DNA of 64,000 nucleotides from Acidobacteriota bacterium (lineage in GTDB: Bacteria > Acidobacteriota > Terriglobia > Acidiferrales > UBA7541): NCBI GenBank assembly GCA_003223325.1, contig QHYS01000026.1, positions 22,649 through 86,648 of the forward strand, read 5' to 3'. Positions 47,572 through 58,310 of this stretch are shown here, one piece after another. Numbering within the stretch: the stretch's first letter is position 1; the number at the start of each line of letters is the position of its first letter. The notes below the pieces were generated by a model. That model had not been told where the DNA came from. It was given only the letters and a program-made list of their open reading frames with translations, and searched no databases. The translations under genes and the position numbers were made by a program.

Positions 47572-48051
47572 AACGTGTTCCTCCCCATTGGCAATATACA
47601 CCTCATTCCCGGCGATCACGTTGCTCGATCGAGGCTTGGCTCGTGCTGCTAGGATTAGCCGCAATTCAGCCGTTTTTCAGGTGAAAGTGGGGACCCCTGG
47701 TAGCCCAAACTAAACGCCTCGTCTGTCATCAGGTCGACCCCTAGCTCGGCCGGCAACGTGGCGGTGAGCATTCGCAAAGGACCGATGGCGCTGGGGGGGC
47801 TGCATCGGCGCTACCTAAAGTAATCGCCTCAAAAAGCTGGACTTGCCGGCCAGGGGGGAGCCAACCCCAGGAAAATTGATTGAGCCAATCGAAATTCTGA
47901 ATTGTACAAATTTGATACGGCAAGGTATCTAATAGCAATGAGTTGTACCGTGGAAACCGCCCTCCGACTTACACCGCTCGCAACCTCCGCGTAGCGCTTA
48001 CCACTCAGGTCTAGCAGCTATGCTGGAGTCGCTTTACAAGGCAGATTTGCC
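47572..48051. other. Intergenic region upstream of gltB
   Basis: About 480 bases between the divergent DinB and gltB genes. A short leftward frame (47741-47938) has no recognisable product. The region must carry the gltB promoter. I see no riboswitch core. Confidence 0.5.
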
Positions 48052-51000
48052 ATGGTATTGAAGATGAACAATAAAATGGGCAGATACTCCTCATCCGCGG
48101 GGTTGCCCCCTGCGCAGGGCCTCTATGACCCGAACTTTGAGCACGATGCGTGCGGTATCGGCTTTGTGGCGGATATTTCCGGCCACAAGTCCCACGACAT
48201 TGTCCTCAAGGGCGTTCAGATCCTGATCAACCTGACGCACCGGGGAGCGTGCGGCTGCGATCCGCAGACCGGGGACGGCGCGGGGATTCTGATCCAGATT
48301 CCGCACGCCTTTTTACAAAACGAATGCTCCCGGCTAGGTTTTCAACTGCCGGAGCCGGGCGAATATGGCGTGGGCATGGCTTTTTTGCCGGTCGACCCGC
48401 ATGAGCGGATCCTTTGCGAAGGCATACTGGAACGTATTGCTGGCGAGGAAGGCCTGACCGTGCTCGGCTGGCGCGACACGCCACTCAACGGAAACGCGAT
48501 TGGCCGGCTGGCTCGCTCGACGCAGCCCTATATCGAACAGATTTTTATCAAGCGCGGCCCGGAAATGGATCAGGATGCGCTCGAGCGCAAGCTCTACGTG
48601 GTTCGCAAGCGGGCGGAATCCGTAGTGGCGGATTCAGATCTCAGAGAGAAGGGATTCTTCTATCTTCCGTCGCTCTCCTCGCGAACCATTATTTACAAAG
48701 GCCTGCTGCTGGCGCCGCAAATTACCGACTTCTATAAGGAACTGCTGGATGCGCAAGTAACCAGCGCCTTGTGCCTGGTGCACCAGCGTTTCTCGACAAA
48801 TACGTTCCCGAGCTGGCAGCTCGCGCACCCGTATCGGTACATCTGCCACAACGGCGAGATCAACACCCTGCGCGGCAACATCAACTGGATGCACGCGCGG
48901 CAATCCGTGCTCGCCTCGCCGCTATTTGGCAACGACATCAAGAAGCTCTTTCCCATCATCACGCCTGGTGGCAGCGATTCGGCTATGATCGATAACGCGG
49001 TGGAACTGCTAACGCTCGCGGGCCGAAGCTTGCCGCACGTGATGGCCATGCTCATACCCGAAGCATGGGAGCACGATTCGACCATGCCCGAGGACGTCAA
49101 GGCCTTCTACGAATACCACGCTTCGTTGATGGAGCCGTGGGATGGGCCGGCGGACGTGGCGTTTACCGACGGACGCGTGATCGGCGCCAAGCTCGACCGC
49201 AACGGCCTGCGTCCCGGCCGTTATCTGGTGACCGACGGCGGACTGGTGATCATGGCCTCGGAAGCGGGTGTGCTTCCGGTGAAGCCGGAAGAAGTAAGCA
49301 TGAAGGGGAGGCTCGCGCCGGGCCGCATGCTGCTGGTCGATACCGAGCAGAAGCGCTTGATTTCTGACGAGGAAGTGAAGAAGGAGTTGGCTGCGCGTCG
49401 GCCTTACCGGCAGTGGCTGAAGGAAAATCAGATCACGCTGGACGATCTGCCGAGCCCGAAGCGCGTTCAGCCCACCGATCACGAAACCATCCTGATGCGG
49501 CAGCGCGCCTTCGGCTACACGGACGAAGACCTGAAGACCGTGCTCTTGCCCTCAGCCTTGCAGGCCGAAGAGCCCGTCGGCTCGATGGGCATCGACACGC
49601 CCCTGGCGTGCCTCTCCGATCAGCCGCAATTGCTGTTCAGCTACTTCAAGCAGACTTTTGCGCAGGTCACCAATCCAGCGATCGATCCGATCCGTGAAGG
49701 TTTGGTGATGTCGCTCAATACGTATATCGGTTCGGAGGGAAACATCCTCGACGAGGCGCCGAGGAATTGCCACACGCTCAAGCTCCGGCATCCCATCATT
49801 TCCAACTGGCGGCTCGAGAAACTGCGGCGTGTGAGTTGGGGTGATTTTCTGGCCACGACTCTGCCCATGCTCTTTCGAGTTGAGGGCGGCGAAAAACAGC
49901 TCGAGCAAGCGATCGACACGCTCTGCCGGTCGGCTTCGCTGGCCATAAAATCGGGTTACACGCTATTGATCTTGTCGGATCGTGGCGTGGACGAAAACCA
50001 TGCGCCTATACCCAGTCTGCTGGCGCTCTCCGCCGTCCACAATCATTTGATTCGGGAGAAGACGCGCAATCAAGTGGCGCTGATTGTCGAATCGGGCGAG
50101 CCGCACGAGGTGATGCACTTTGCGCTGCTGCTCGGCTATGGCGCAAGCGCAGTGAATCCGTATCTGGCCATTGAAACGCTGGAAGATCTTCACCGCGATG
50201 GCGCTTTTCCGGCCGATTTCACATGGGACAAAGTTTTCAAGAATTACATGAAGTCGATCGACAAGGGCCTGCTGAAGACCTTCTCGAAGATGGGAATTTC
50301 CACGCTGCAAAGTTATCAGGGCGCGCAAATCTTCGAGACCATCGGCCTGCAGAAATCTCTGGTCGAGCGCTACTTCACCGGCACGGCCTCGCGCATTGAA
50401 GGCGTGACCATGGAAGTGCTGGCACGCGAAGCGCTGGTGAAACACCAGTTCGCGCTCCAGCCGCCCAGCGAATCCGATACGGAACTGCGCGTCGGTGGCG
50501 AATATCAGTATCGCGTCCGAGGCGAGCGCCACCTGCTGAATCCGATCACCGTCAGCAAATTGCAGCACGCGGTGAGGCAGTCGGAATTCGAGACCTTCCA
50601 GGAATTTGCCGGCGTCATCAACCAGCAGAACCGCGACTTGCAAATGCTGCGCGGCATGTTTGATTTCAAGCCGGCCGGCAAACCGGTGCCGCTCGAGGAA
50701 GTGGAGCCCGCGGCTGAAATCGTCAAGCGTTTCGCCACGGGAGCGATGTCCTTCGGTTCAATCAGCAAGGAAGCCCACGAGACCTTGGCGATCGCCATGA
50801 ATCGCATCGGTGGCAAGTCAAATACGGGCGAGGGCGGCGAAGACGAGGCCCGCTTCAAACCCGATGCCAATGGCGATCTGCGCCGCAGCGCCATCAAGCA
50901 GGTGGCCTCGGCGCGTTTTGGCGTCACTACGAACTATCTGATTAACGCGGACGATCTGCAGATCAAGATCGCGCAGGGCGCGAAGCCCGGAGAGGGCGGC

Positions 51001-52659
51001 CAGCTGCCGGGTCACAAAGTCGACGAATTTATTGCGCGCGTGCGGCATTCCATACCGGGCGTGGGCTTGATTTCCCCTCCCCCGCACCACGACATTTATT
51101 CCATCGAAGACTTGGCACAGCTTATCTACGACCTGAAGAACGTTAACCCGCGGGCGCGCATTTCGGTGAAACTCGTGGCCGAAGTGGGTGTGGGAACCGT
51201 GGCCGCGGGAGTGGCCAAGGCTCATGCCGACGTCATTCTGATCAGCGGCTACGACGGCGGGACCGGCGCCTCGCCGATCAGCTCCATACGTCACGCGGGC
51301 ATCCCCTGGGAACTGGGACTTTCCGAAACGCAACAGGTCCTGGTGATGAATGACCTGCGCAGCCGTGTGCGCGTGCAGGTGGACGGCAAGCTGCAAACGG
51401 GCCGCGACGTGGCCATTGCCGCAATGCTCGGCGCGGAAGAGTTCGGATTTTCCACGGCCCCTCTGATTTCCATGGGCTGCATCATGATGCGCAAATGCCA
51501 TCTGAACACCTGCCCGGTGGGAGTGGCCACCCAGGATCCCGAATTGCGCAAGAAATTCCAGGGTCAGCCGGAGCACGTCATTAACTTTTTCTTTTTTGTG
51601 GCGGAGGATTTGCGCAGGATCATGGCGGAATTGGGCTTCCGCAAGCTAGAGGACATGGTCGGGCGCGTCGATTGCCTGCTGCAGCGGACTGATGTGCAGC
51701 ACTGGAAAGCCAAGGGGATCGATCTGTCATCGATTCTCTACAATCCGCCCGTGCCGCACCACGTGGGGCGGCGTCAACTTCAGCCGCAAGATCACGGTTT
51801 GGAAGCGGCGCTCGACCGGCACCTGATCAAGCAGTGCCAGAACGCCCTCGAGAAACAGATTCCAGTTTCGGTGAGCCTGCCGATAAGGAATGTCCATCGT
51901 ACCGTTGGCGCCATGCTCAGCGGCGAAATTGCGCGCCGCTATGGCTCCGCGGGCTTGCCGGAAGATACGATTCGAATTCAGTTGACGGGTTGTGCGGGCC
52001 AAAGCTTCGGCGCTTTCCTCGCAAAAGGTGTCAGGCTGACGCTGGAAGGCGATGCCAATGATTACGTCGGCAAAGGGCTCTCCGGCGGTACGCTGATCAT
52101 TTACCCGCCAAGGCATTCTGCGTTCGTGCCCGAAGAAAATATCTTGATCGGTAATGTGTGCCTCTACGGCGCAACGAGCGGCGAAGCCTACTTCAATGGC
52201 ATGGCCGGCGAACGTTTTGCTGTACGCAATTCCGGCGCGACCGCCGTCGTCGAAGGTGTAGGCGACCACGGCTGTGAGTATATGACCAACGGCCTCGTGA
52301 TCGTGCTCGGCCGCGCGGGCCGCAATTTTGCAGCCGGGATGACCGGAGGTATAGCCTATGTGCTCGATCAAGTCGGCGACTTCGGCTTGACTTACTGCAA
52401 TCGCGCGGAAGTTGATCTCGAACCGGTCATCGATTCCGCAGACATTTCACTGCTGCACCGCTTGATCAGCAGGCATGGCGAATTTACCGATAGTCCTCAG
52501 GCCAAATGGATTCTACAGGGTTGGGAGGCCACCCTTCCGAAGTTCGTCAAGGTGTTCCCGCACGAGTATAAGCGCGTCCTGGGCGTTCCACGGGTCCCCG
52601 CCGGTGTGCTGATGGCGCAGGCCGGAACACATGGGCGTGGGCGCGAGGTTCGTGGGTAA
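48052..52659 (+). CDS. gltB: Glutamate synthase, large (alpha) subunit
   Basis: GltB makes glutamate from glutamine and 2-oxoglutarate. At 1535 residues it is full size. The N-terminal amidotransferase uses Cys34 in [17 protein letters not shown] after a short propeptide. The FMN/substrate domain is in [20 protein letters not shown] and [13 protein letters not shown], and the 3Fe-4S ligands in [17 protein letters not shown]. The C-terminal beta-helix repeats ([30 protein letters not shown]) are complete. It is 5 bases upstream of gltD. GltB is the ammonia-releasing channel enzyme of GOGAT. Confidence 0.97.
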   Translation: MVLKMNNKMGRYSSSAGLPPAQGLYDPNFEHDACGIGFVADISGHKSHDIVLKGVQILINLTHRGACGCDPQTGDGAGILIQIPHAFLQNECSRLGFQLPEPGEYGVGMAFLPVDPHERILCEGILERIAGEEGLTVLGWRDTPLNGNAIGRLARSTQPYIEQIFIKRGPEMDQDALERKLYVVRKRAESVVADSDLREKGFFYLPSLSSRTIIYKGLLLAPQITDFYKELLDAQVTSALCLVHQRFSTNTFPSWQLAHPYRYICHNGEINTLRGNINWMHARQSVLASPLFGNDIKKLFPIITPGGSDSAMIDNAVELLTLAGRSLPHVMAMLIPEAWEHDSTMPEDVKAFYEYHASLMEPWDGPADVAFTDGRVIGAKLDRNGLRPGRYLVTDGGLVIMASEAGVLPVKPEEVSMKGRLAPGRMLLVDTEQKRLISDEEVKKELAARRPYRQWLKENQITLDDLPSPKRVQPTDHETILMRQRAFGYTDEDLKTVLLPSALQAEEPVGSMGIDTPLACLSDQPQLLFSYFKQTFAQVTNPAIDPIREGLVMSLNTYIGSEGNILDEAPRNCHTLKLRHPIISNWRLEKLRRVSWGDFLATTLPMLFRVEGGEKQLEQAIDTLCRSASLAIKSGYTLLILSDRGVDENHAPIPSLLALSAVHNHLIREKTRNQVALIVESGEPHEVMHFALLLGYGASAVNPYLAIETLEDLHRDGAFPADFTWDKVFKNYMKSIDKGLLKTFSKMGISTLQSYQGAQIFETIGLQKSLVERYFTGTASRIEGVTMEVLAREALVKHQFALQPPSESDTELRVGGEYQYRVRGERHLLNPITVSKLQHAVRQSEFETFQEFAGVINQQNRDLQMLRGMFDFKPAGKPVPLEEVEPAAEIVKRFATGAMSFGSISKEAHETLAIAMNRIGGKSNTGEGGEDEARFKPDANGDLRRSAIKQVASARFGVTTNYLINADDLQIKIAQGAKPGEGGQLPGHKVDEFIARVRHSIPGVGLISPPPHHDIYSIEDLAQLIYDLKNVNPRARISVKLVAEVGVGTVAAGVAKAHADVILISGYDGGTGASPISSIRHAGIPWELGLSETQQVLVMNDLRSRVRVQVDGKLQTGRDVAIAAMLGAEEFGFSTAPLISMGCIMMRKCHLNTCPVGVATQDPELRKKFQGQPEHVINFFFFVAEDLRRIMAELGFRKLEDMVGRVDCLLQRTDVQHWKAKGIDLSSILYNPPVPHHVGRRQLQPQDHGLEAALDRHLIKQCQNALEKQIPVSVSLPIRNVHRTVGAMLSGEIARRYGSAGLPEDTIRIQLTGCAGQSFGAFLAKGVRLTLEGDANDYVGKGLSGGTLIIYPPRHSAFVPEENILIGNVCLYGATSGEAYFNGMAGERFAVRNSGATAVVEGVGDHGCEYMTNGLVIVLGRAGRNFAAGMTGGIAYVLDQVGDFGLTYCNRAEVDLEPVIDSADISLLHRLISRHGEFTDSPQAKWILQGWEATLPKFVKVFPHEYKRVLGVPRVPAGVLMAQAGTHGRGREVRG

Positions 52660-52664
52660 AACTC

Positions 52665-54080
52665 GTGGGTAAAGTGACCGGGTTCAAAGAATTCACGCGG
52701 GAAATGCCGGTACGCCGCCCCGTTGAAGAGCGCATCAACGACTACTTCGAGGTCTACTACCAGTTTCCCGAAGAAAAAGTCCGCACGCAGGCGTCGCGCT
52801 GTATGGATTGCGGCATTCCCTTCTGCCACACGGGATGCCCCGTCAATAATATCATTCCCGACTGGAATGACCTCGTCTATCGCGATCATTGGAAGGAAGC
52901 CATCCGCGTTCTGCATTCGACCAATAATTTTCCCGAATTTACGGGGCGCATCTGTCCCGCTCCCTGCGAGGCCGCGTGCGTGCTGGGAATCAACGAGCCG
53001 CCGGTCACGATCAAAGTCATTGAAAAGAGTATTGTCGAGCGCGCCTGGCTGGAGGGCTGGATTCAGCCGGAACCGCCGGAGACGCGTACAGGCAAGCGAG
53101 TCGCCGTAGTCGGCTCCGGCCCCTCGGGGCTGGCCGGCGCCCAGCAACTCAATCGCGCCGGACACCTGGTCACCGTCTTTGAAAAAAATGACCGTCTTGG
53201 CGGTTTGATGCGCTACGGCATTCCGGATTTCAAGATGGAAAAGCACGTCCTGGACCGGCGCCTCGAACAAATGACGGCGGAAGGCGTGCGCTTCCAGACA
53301 CGCGCGCACATCGGCGTTAACGTCCCGGCGGAGAATTTGCGCAAAGAGTTTGACGCCATTCTGTTATGCGGTGGCGCCGAGGCCCCCCGCGATTTGAATG
53401 TTTCGGGCCGCGAGCTGAAGGGAATTCATTTCGCGATGGAATTCCTGCCTCAGCAGAATAAACGAAACGCTGGCGATGAAGTGCCCAACCAGATCCTGGC
53501 CACCGGAAAACGCGTTGTGATTATTGGCGGCGGAGATACAGGCGCGGATTGCCTGGGCACCACCCACCGCCACAAGGCCCGATCCGTGCATCAGTTCGAA
53601 ATCATGCCCATGCCGCCGGAGGCGCGTGCGCCGAGCACGCCCTGGCCGCTTTGGCCGCTGCAATTGCGCTCGGAGAGCTCGCATGAAGAAGGCGGCCTGC
53701 GGGATTGGTCCATCGGTACGACGCACTTCACAGGCGACGAAAATGGAAACGTCAAGCAGCTTCACGCCATCCGCGTAGGGTCGCCTCCGAAGTTCGAGGC
53801 GATTCCGGGAACTGAATTTGTTCTTGAAGCAGACCTGGTGCTGCTGGCGCTCGGTTTCCTGGGGCCCGTAAAGCAAGGCATGGTCGAACAATTCGGCGTC
53901 AATCTCGACGCGCGCAGCAATATCGCCACCGACGCGAACTATATGAGTTCAGTGCCGGGGATCTTTGCTGCTGGCGATATGCGCCGGGGGCAATCGCTGG
54001 TCGTCTGGGCAATTTCCGAAGGACGCAAGGCCGCCGCCGGTGTAGACCAATTCCTAATGGGCAGCACCCGCCTGAAATAA
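52665..54080 (+). CDS. gltD: Glutamate synthase, small (beta) subunit
   Basis: GltD supplies electrons from NADPH to GltB. The 471-residue protein has the N-terminal [4Fe-4S] ligands [17 protein letters not shown] and [10 protein letters not shown], then FAD ([20 protein letters not shown]) and NADPH ([16 protein letters not shown]) motifs. It begins with GTG 5 bases after gltB. GltBD and the gdhA gene give two glutamate routes in the window. Confidence 0.97.
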   Translation: MGKVTGFKEFTREMPVRRPVEERINDYFEVYYQFPEEKVRTQASRCMDCGIPFCHTGCPVNNIIPDWNDLVYRDHWKEAIRVLHSTNNFPEFTGRICPAPCEAACVLGINEPPVTIKVIEKSIVERAWLEGWIQPEPPETRTGKRVAVVGSGPSGLAGAQQLNRAGHLVTVFEKNDRLGGLMRYGIPDFKMEKHVLDRRLEQMTAEGVRFQTRAHIGVNVPAENLRKEFDAILLCGGAEAPRDLNVSGRELKGIHFAMEFLPQQNKRNAGDEVPNQILATGKRVVIIGGGDTGADCLGTTHRHKARSVHQFEIMPMPPEARAPSTPWPLWPLQLRSESSHEEGGLRDWSIGTTHFTGDENGNVKQLHAIRVGSPPKFEAIPGTEFVLEADLVLLALGFLGPVKQGMVEQFGVNLDARSNIATDANYMSSVPGIFAAGDMRRGQSLVVWAISEGRKAAAGVDQFLMGSTRLK

Positions 54081-54095
54081 CAGCCTACGGCCGGC

Positions 54096-54917
54096 TCAGT
54101 GGGTCATTCCATAGACGATGTAGTTGATGGCGATGCGGTAGGCCATGGAGGTGGCCGACTCTGGGTAATTGGGGCTGTCCGCCCATTCCCAGGCATCGCC
54201 GACGTCGCTATTGTGGCAGATGGCGATCATGATACGGCCTTTATCGTCGCGGATGGCGCGCCATTTCGGTACTTTCATATCCGCCAGATAAGGCCGGCGA
54301 TAGCCCCAGATGAAACGCGTTCCGGGAATTTGGAAGCGATCGTCCAAATCGTAGACGGTGTGAAATATTTCGTCGCCGTCTTTTAGATCCTCGACCTGGC
54401 GATCGGGAAAAATCATACGCACGCCGGCCATCATATTGCCCCATTCGTAGTCTCCGTGGGTATCGTCGAAAAACATGAAGCCGCCGCGCAAAAGATAAGT
54501 GCGGATGCGAACGGCTTCGGCCTCCGAAAGGACCCAGGCGCCGGGATCTTCCACAAAAATCCACGGCCAGTTATAAATATCGTCGCTAGCGGCGTCGACC
54601 ACTTGCTCGGCCACGTGAGTGTTGATGCGTGTCAAGCGAATGACGCCCTCCACGAGCTGACGATCCGATTTGGGGTAGTCGGCGGCCCAGCGCTGAAAGC
54701 CACGAAAGCTGCCGTAAGGCATGTTGTAGTGGAAACGAGCGAAGGTCCACTCGACTCTGTGTTTGGCCCCGATGGGCATGCTCTCCTCGTCTTCCTTCTC
54801 ATATCGGTCAATTCTGCGGCGCTGGTAAGCGAGCAGAGCGGAGGCAAAACCGAGGAAGAGCAACGACGAGAAGAGAAATGCAAGCCGCCGACGGAGAATC
54901 GTTCGCGCGAATTTCAT
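54096..54917 (-). CDS. DUF4159 domain protein
   Basis: A 273-residue protein with an N-terminal membrane anchor (LAFLFSSLLFLGFASALLAY) and the DUF4159 fold, which resembles a glutamine-amidotransferase-like domain: WTFARFHYNMPYGSFRGFQR, YLLRGGFMFFDDTHGDYEWG and MIAICHNSDVGDAWEWAD. Such proteins usually accompany MoxR/DUF58/VWA systems; here it stands beside gltD, to which it is tail to tail. No catalytic residue can be inferred. Function unknown. Confidence 0.88.
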   Translation of the reverse strand: MKFARTILRRRLAFLFSSLLFLGFASALLAYQRRRIDRYEKEDEESMPIGAKHRVEWTFARFHYNMPYGSFRGFQRWAADYPKSDRQLVEGVIRLTRINTHVAEQVVDAASDDIYNWPWIFVEDPGAWVLSEAEAVRIRTYLLRGGFMFFDDTHGDYEWGNMMAGVRMIFPDRQVEDLKDGDEIFHTVYDLDDRFQIPGTRFIWGYRRPYLADMKVPKWRAIRDDKGRIMIAICHNSDVGDAWEWADSPNYPESATSMAYRIAINYIVYGMTH

Positions 54918-54975
54918 TGGCGTCTCTATGGGCCGCTATTATCAACCAAAATCGCGAGACGTTGCCGGCTCGCTG

Positions 54976-55773
54976 CTATCGATTAGGCTTGCCCACAGCG
55001 GGTTCCCTGATCCTCTTGGTAAAGGAGTTCTCTTCCGACCACACGCAGGGAAGCTCTCCGATCTCCACACCCGGTCGGAGTTTCATGATCCTTTCGGGCC
55101 CAATGACCGGCTTCGTATAAGCTTTGGGATCGTCCACCCTGATGTTATATAGGATGGTATTGCGGTCCACGCGCTGGTACCGCTCGGTAACGCGCATCTC
55201 CTCGCTATGCGGATAGCCCGTTGCGCCGAGCCACGTCTTATCATTGAAGCCGGAAGATTCAACAACCAGTGTGTAGTCTCCCTCCCAATGACCAATTGCG
55301 TATCCATACCAGGTCGGATCTGGATCTTTGGGAAGGGATCGGCCATCGGTCCAGATCGGGCGCCACGCGTGTTCACGCTCGAAGAACTGAATAATCCGGT
55401 CGGAACCTTGAACAAACTCAAAGGGCGTGGGAAAAAACATAATGCGCGGGAAACCCGCAGGGTCGCATTGCAAAATGGCGTCATTGCCGTCAGGTACCGC
55501 TCTCGTTCCGTATCCGGGCCGCTCGGTATCGAATCTCGCCTTCGCCCAGGCCGTCATCGGAGGCATATCCTTCTCCGGGGCGGTACTTTCCTGACCGCCG
55601 CTGCCCTGGTATAGCCAGACGCCGGAGCTGTCACGCTTGGGGGCAGGCGCAGCGCTCTCCTTTGCGGCCTTTTCTTGCCCGCCGGCTCGTGCGGAAATGG
55701 CGAATGCGAACGCCAGCACTACTGATCCCATTGTCACAGAAGCGCTTGTCAATGAAATGCGCCGCCTCGGCAT
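54976..55773 (-). CDS. Secreted protein of unknown family, partner of DUF6152 (copy 1)
   Basis: A 265-residue protein with a signal peptide (AFAFAISARAGGQ). The core is YAIGHWEGDYTLVVESSGFN, GATGYPHSEEMRVTERYQRV and TKPVIGPERIMKLRPG, which is shared with the protein at 59.9-60.7 kb. It begins 3 bases downstream of the DUF6152 gene, so the two are co-translated. No function is known for this family to me. Its proximity to a quinohemoprotein suggests an extracytoplasmic role. Confidence 0.85.
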   Translation of the reverse strand: MPRRRISLTSASVTMGSVVLAFAFAISARAGGQEKAAKESAAPAPKRDSSGVWLYQGSGGQESTAPEKDMPPMTAWAKARFDTERPGYGTRAVPDGNDAILQCDPAGFPRIMFFPTPFEFVQGSDRIIQFFEREHAWRPIWTDGRSLPKDPDPTWYGYAIGHWEGDYTLVVESSGFNDKTWLGATGYPHSEEMRVTERYQRVDRNTILYNIRVDDPKAYTKPVIGPERIMKLRPGVEIGELPCVWSEENSFTKRIREPAVGKPNR

Positions 55774-55776
55774 TCT

Positions 55777-56172
55777 TCACCTCAAATCCATTTTCAGGAC
55801 ATGGCCGTCGTCAAAGACGATTTTCCCCGTTTTCTCTCCGGAAAATCCGACCGGGGCTCCGCTCTTGGCGGGAACCAGGGTCACAGCAATGTGATCTGCG
55901 GGTTTGATGGAATCCCGAGTCCAGCCATTCCTTCGAAGGATGCCCGGGCTCTGCGATTCGACAGACCAACTCACGACGTTCTCTTTCTGATCTTTCACAT
56001 CGAGATAGATCTGGCAATGAGGATTGGACCATACGAATTCCGTCACCTTCCCTTTAATCGTAATCGGATGCTCCTCGTCGTAGGCGGCGTTCCCGTGGTG
56101 CGCTAGCAACGAGGCGCACACCACAAGAAGCATGACGACCTGGGCGGAGAACGTTACCAGCCTGGGATTCAT
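55777..56172 (-). CDS. DUF6152 family secreted protein (copy 1)
   Basis: A 131-residue protein with a signal peptide (SAQVVMLLVVCASLLAHHG) and the DUF6152 core GKVTEFVWSNPHCQIYLDVK and VVSWSVESQSPGILRRNGWT, ending KTGKIVFDDGHVLKMDLR. The conserved His-rich N-terminus (AHHGNAA) after signal cleavage could bind metal, though this is inference. It is 3 bases before its partner and 139 bases after the quinohemoprotein, all leftward. Confidence 0.9.
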   Translation of the reverse strand: MNPRLVTFSAQVVMLLVVCASLLAHHGNAAYDEEHPITIKGKVTEFVWSNPHCQIYLDVKDQKENVVSWSVESQSPGILRRNGWTRDSIKPADHIAVTLVPAKSGAPVGFSGEKTGKIVFDDGHVLKMDLR

Positions 56173-56310
56173 CTTTTACCCTCGCAAATTGGATTTGCCA
56201 CCGCGGCCTTGCCAATGTTAGGCGGCGCGCTAAGTCCTTGGGCGACCCGACCGCGCCAATACCTGCGAAACAGCGGGGACACTAGGCCCAGAATTGACGC
56301 AGATATCCGT

Positions 56311-58149
56311 CTACGGCGCTGTAAAGGCAAGCAGCACGTTGCCCGGCTTGCCGCCGGCGCCGAACAGGTACCCTGATCCAACGAAGAGCGTTCCGCCCCC
56401 GACCGTCGGACCCGCCGAAGCCATCGATCCGCCATTGGCCTTCACGCCGTTCACCGTCTTGTAGTCATGGGCCGTATTGACCTCCCAGATCTGGTGCCCG
56501 TCCTCAGTCGAAAATCCGCGGAGAATGCCGTCCCAACCGCCCGAGAACACCACCCCTGGGATGACTGTCAGTGCCGCTGTTTGCCCCTGCTCCGGCCCCC
56601 TGGGAACTTGGCCCGGCAGTCGCGTAAACCACTTCTTTTCCCCCGTCCTCAGTGAGACGGCCGCGATTCCGCCGCTGCGCAATCCGAAGTAGGCATTCTG
56701 ATCGTCTGCGGCGCCGCCAAACGTAATCATTCCCAGCGCCAGCTTATCGACGAGCTGGACCTTCCACAGCAGCTTTCCGTTCTGGTCCGGGTCGTGCGCC
56801 CAAACCATGCCGCTCTTTTGCGCCGCCACCAGAACCCGGTGCCCATCCGGCAGCGTCCGCAAGATCATCGACGACCCGAAATCGTAATCCGGCCCCAGCG
56901 GCTTCGGGCAGTTCTCCGAAATTCCATCCGGATTGTCGGTACCGCCGCCTCCACATCCGGAGAGCCAAGCATCGTCCTCCGTGTCTTGTACCGACCACAG
57001 CACCTTGCCTGTGTCCATATCCAGCGCCATGACGGCGTCGGTCGTCTTGCCTGCGGGATCGGTGTAGGCGTCGCCCGTACCGATGTAAAGCGCACGGTGC
57101 CGCGTGTCGATTGTGGGCGCAGCCCAAACTGCGCCGCCCGCCGGAGCGTAGTGCTGCACGCCCTTGGCGCTCTTTTTCGTCGGCTTCGGCGGATCGGGAA
57201 TGATGTACGTTTTCCACGCTTGTTTGCCGGTCTTGGCATCGAGCGCCGTCACGCTGCCACGAAACGTGCAGCAAGGATAGGTCATGCTCAATCCTCCGGT
57301 GCGCTCCTCGGCCGATGCCATCGGCACGTATAGCCGCCCTTCATAGAGCGTAGGGGCTCCGGTGATCTGCGCGACGGGGTGCTCATCAACCCTCACTTTC
57401 CAGAGCAGCTTCCCGGTGTCGGCATCGATGCTATACATGTTGGCTTTCTGGTCTCCGAAGTACAAAGCATACTTGGTCGAGCCCGCACCGGTCACTGGCG
57501 CGATGCTGGGCGCGACGCGCATGGCCCCGTCAGCCTGAAATGACCAATAGACACAGCCGTTTCCCGCATCGAGCGAATAAACCGTGCCGGCATCCGAACC
57601 TAGGAAAACGCGCCCACCCGCGATGGTGGGCTGGCTATGCGCCTCTTCCGCCAAAGGCAAGCCGAATGCCCATTTCACCTTCAAGCTGGGAACTTGCGCT
57701 GCACTCAGGCCCGCCGCACTCGCGGGCTGAAAACGGGCGTTGTTCGTAGGGTCGACTCCCCAGCCGTTCCACATCGGGCCGGCTGTGATGTCGCCCATCG
57801 GCGGATCGCTCGTACACTGGTTCGGCATATTCTTCGCATCCGCAATCTCAGTAATCCCAAGTTTGCGCCCTCCCAAATATGCTGCCAGCATTTTCCTATC
57901 GTCGTCCGACAAGCCTTGAATCTGCGCATGAGACGCCTTGGAAAATACTGCATACACCGCCTCCGGTGTCATCTTCCGCAACCGCGAAGCGTCTGGCGCC
58001 TTCTTGTTCTGCGAGCTTTGATGGCAGCTTGCGCATTTTGTCTCGAACAGCCGCAGTCCAACCGTCGACTGCGCAAGCGCCTTGTCAGCCGTTGCCGTAA
58101 GCATTACGAGCGATCCGACTGCAACGGACACGAACCTGAAGCTTTTCAT
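56311..58149 (-). CDS. PQQ-binding-like beta-propeller protein with cytochrome c, polyvinyl-alcohol dehydrogenase type
   Basis: From ATG 58149 the protein has 612 residues, with a signal peptide, an N-terminal cytochrome c heme motif (Cys39-Cys42-His43, KCASCHQ) and a propeller of PQQ-like repeats: GTVYSLDAGNGCVYWSFQAD, NMYSIDADTGKLLWKVRVDE, RGSVTALDAKTGKQAWKTYI and ALDMDTGKVLWSVQDTEDDA. The order, N-terminal heme then propeller, fits cytochrome-linked polyvinyl-alcohol dehydrogenase. It oxidises an alcohol-type substrate and gives electrons to a cytochrome. The actual substrate is unknown. Confidence 0.92.
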   Translation of the reverse strand: MKSFRFVSVAVGSLVMLTATADKALAQSTVGLRLFETKCASCHQSSQNKKAPDASRLRKMTPEAVYAVFSKASHAQIQGLSDDDRKMLAAYLGGRKLGITEIADAKNMPNQCTSDPPMGDITAGPMWNGWGVDPTNNARFQPASAAGLSAAQVPSLKVKWAFGLPLAEEAHSQPTIAGGRVFLGSDAGTVYSLDAGNGCVYWSFQADGAMRVAPSIAPVTGAGSTKYALYFGDQKANMYSIDADTGKLLWKVRVDEHPVAQITGAPTLYEGRLYVPMASAEERTGGLSMTYPCCTFRGSVTALDAKTGKQAWKTYIIPDPPKPTKKSAKGVQHYAPAGGAVWAAPTIDTRHRALYIGTGDAYTDPAGKTTDAVMALDMDTGKVLWSVQDTEDDAWLSGCGGGGTDNPDGISENCPKPLGPDYDFGSSMILRTLPDGHRVLVAAQKSGMVWAHDPDQNGKLLWKVQLVDKLALGMITFGGAADDQNAYFGLRSGGIAAVSLRTGEKKWFTRLPGQVPRGPEQGQTAALTVIPGVVFSGGWDGILRGFSTEDGHQIWEVNTAHDYKTVNGVKANGGSMASAGPTVGGGTLFVGSGYLFGAGGKPGNVLLAFTAP

Positions 58150-58310
58150 GAAGGCCTGCTCCTGTCTTAGGCTTTTTGATCGATATGACAAAACATATGC
58201 CTACCCTTACAGGGCGTCAAGATTAACTGTCATGCACACGGGTGTGTGCGGCAGAACTGCCGAACCACCATTACCGCGGCGCGCACGGCAATAGCGGTTG
58301 AAATTCACGA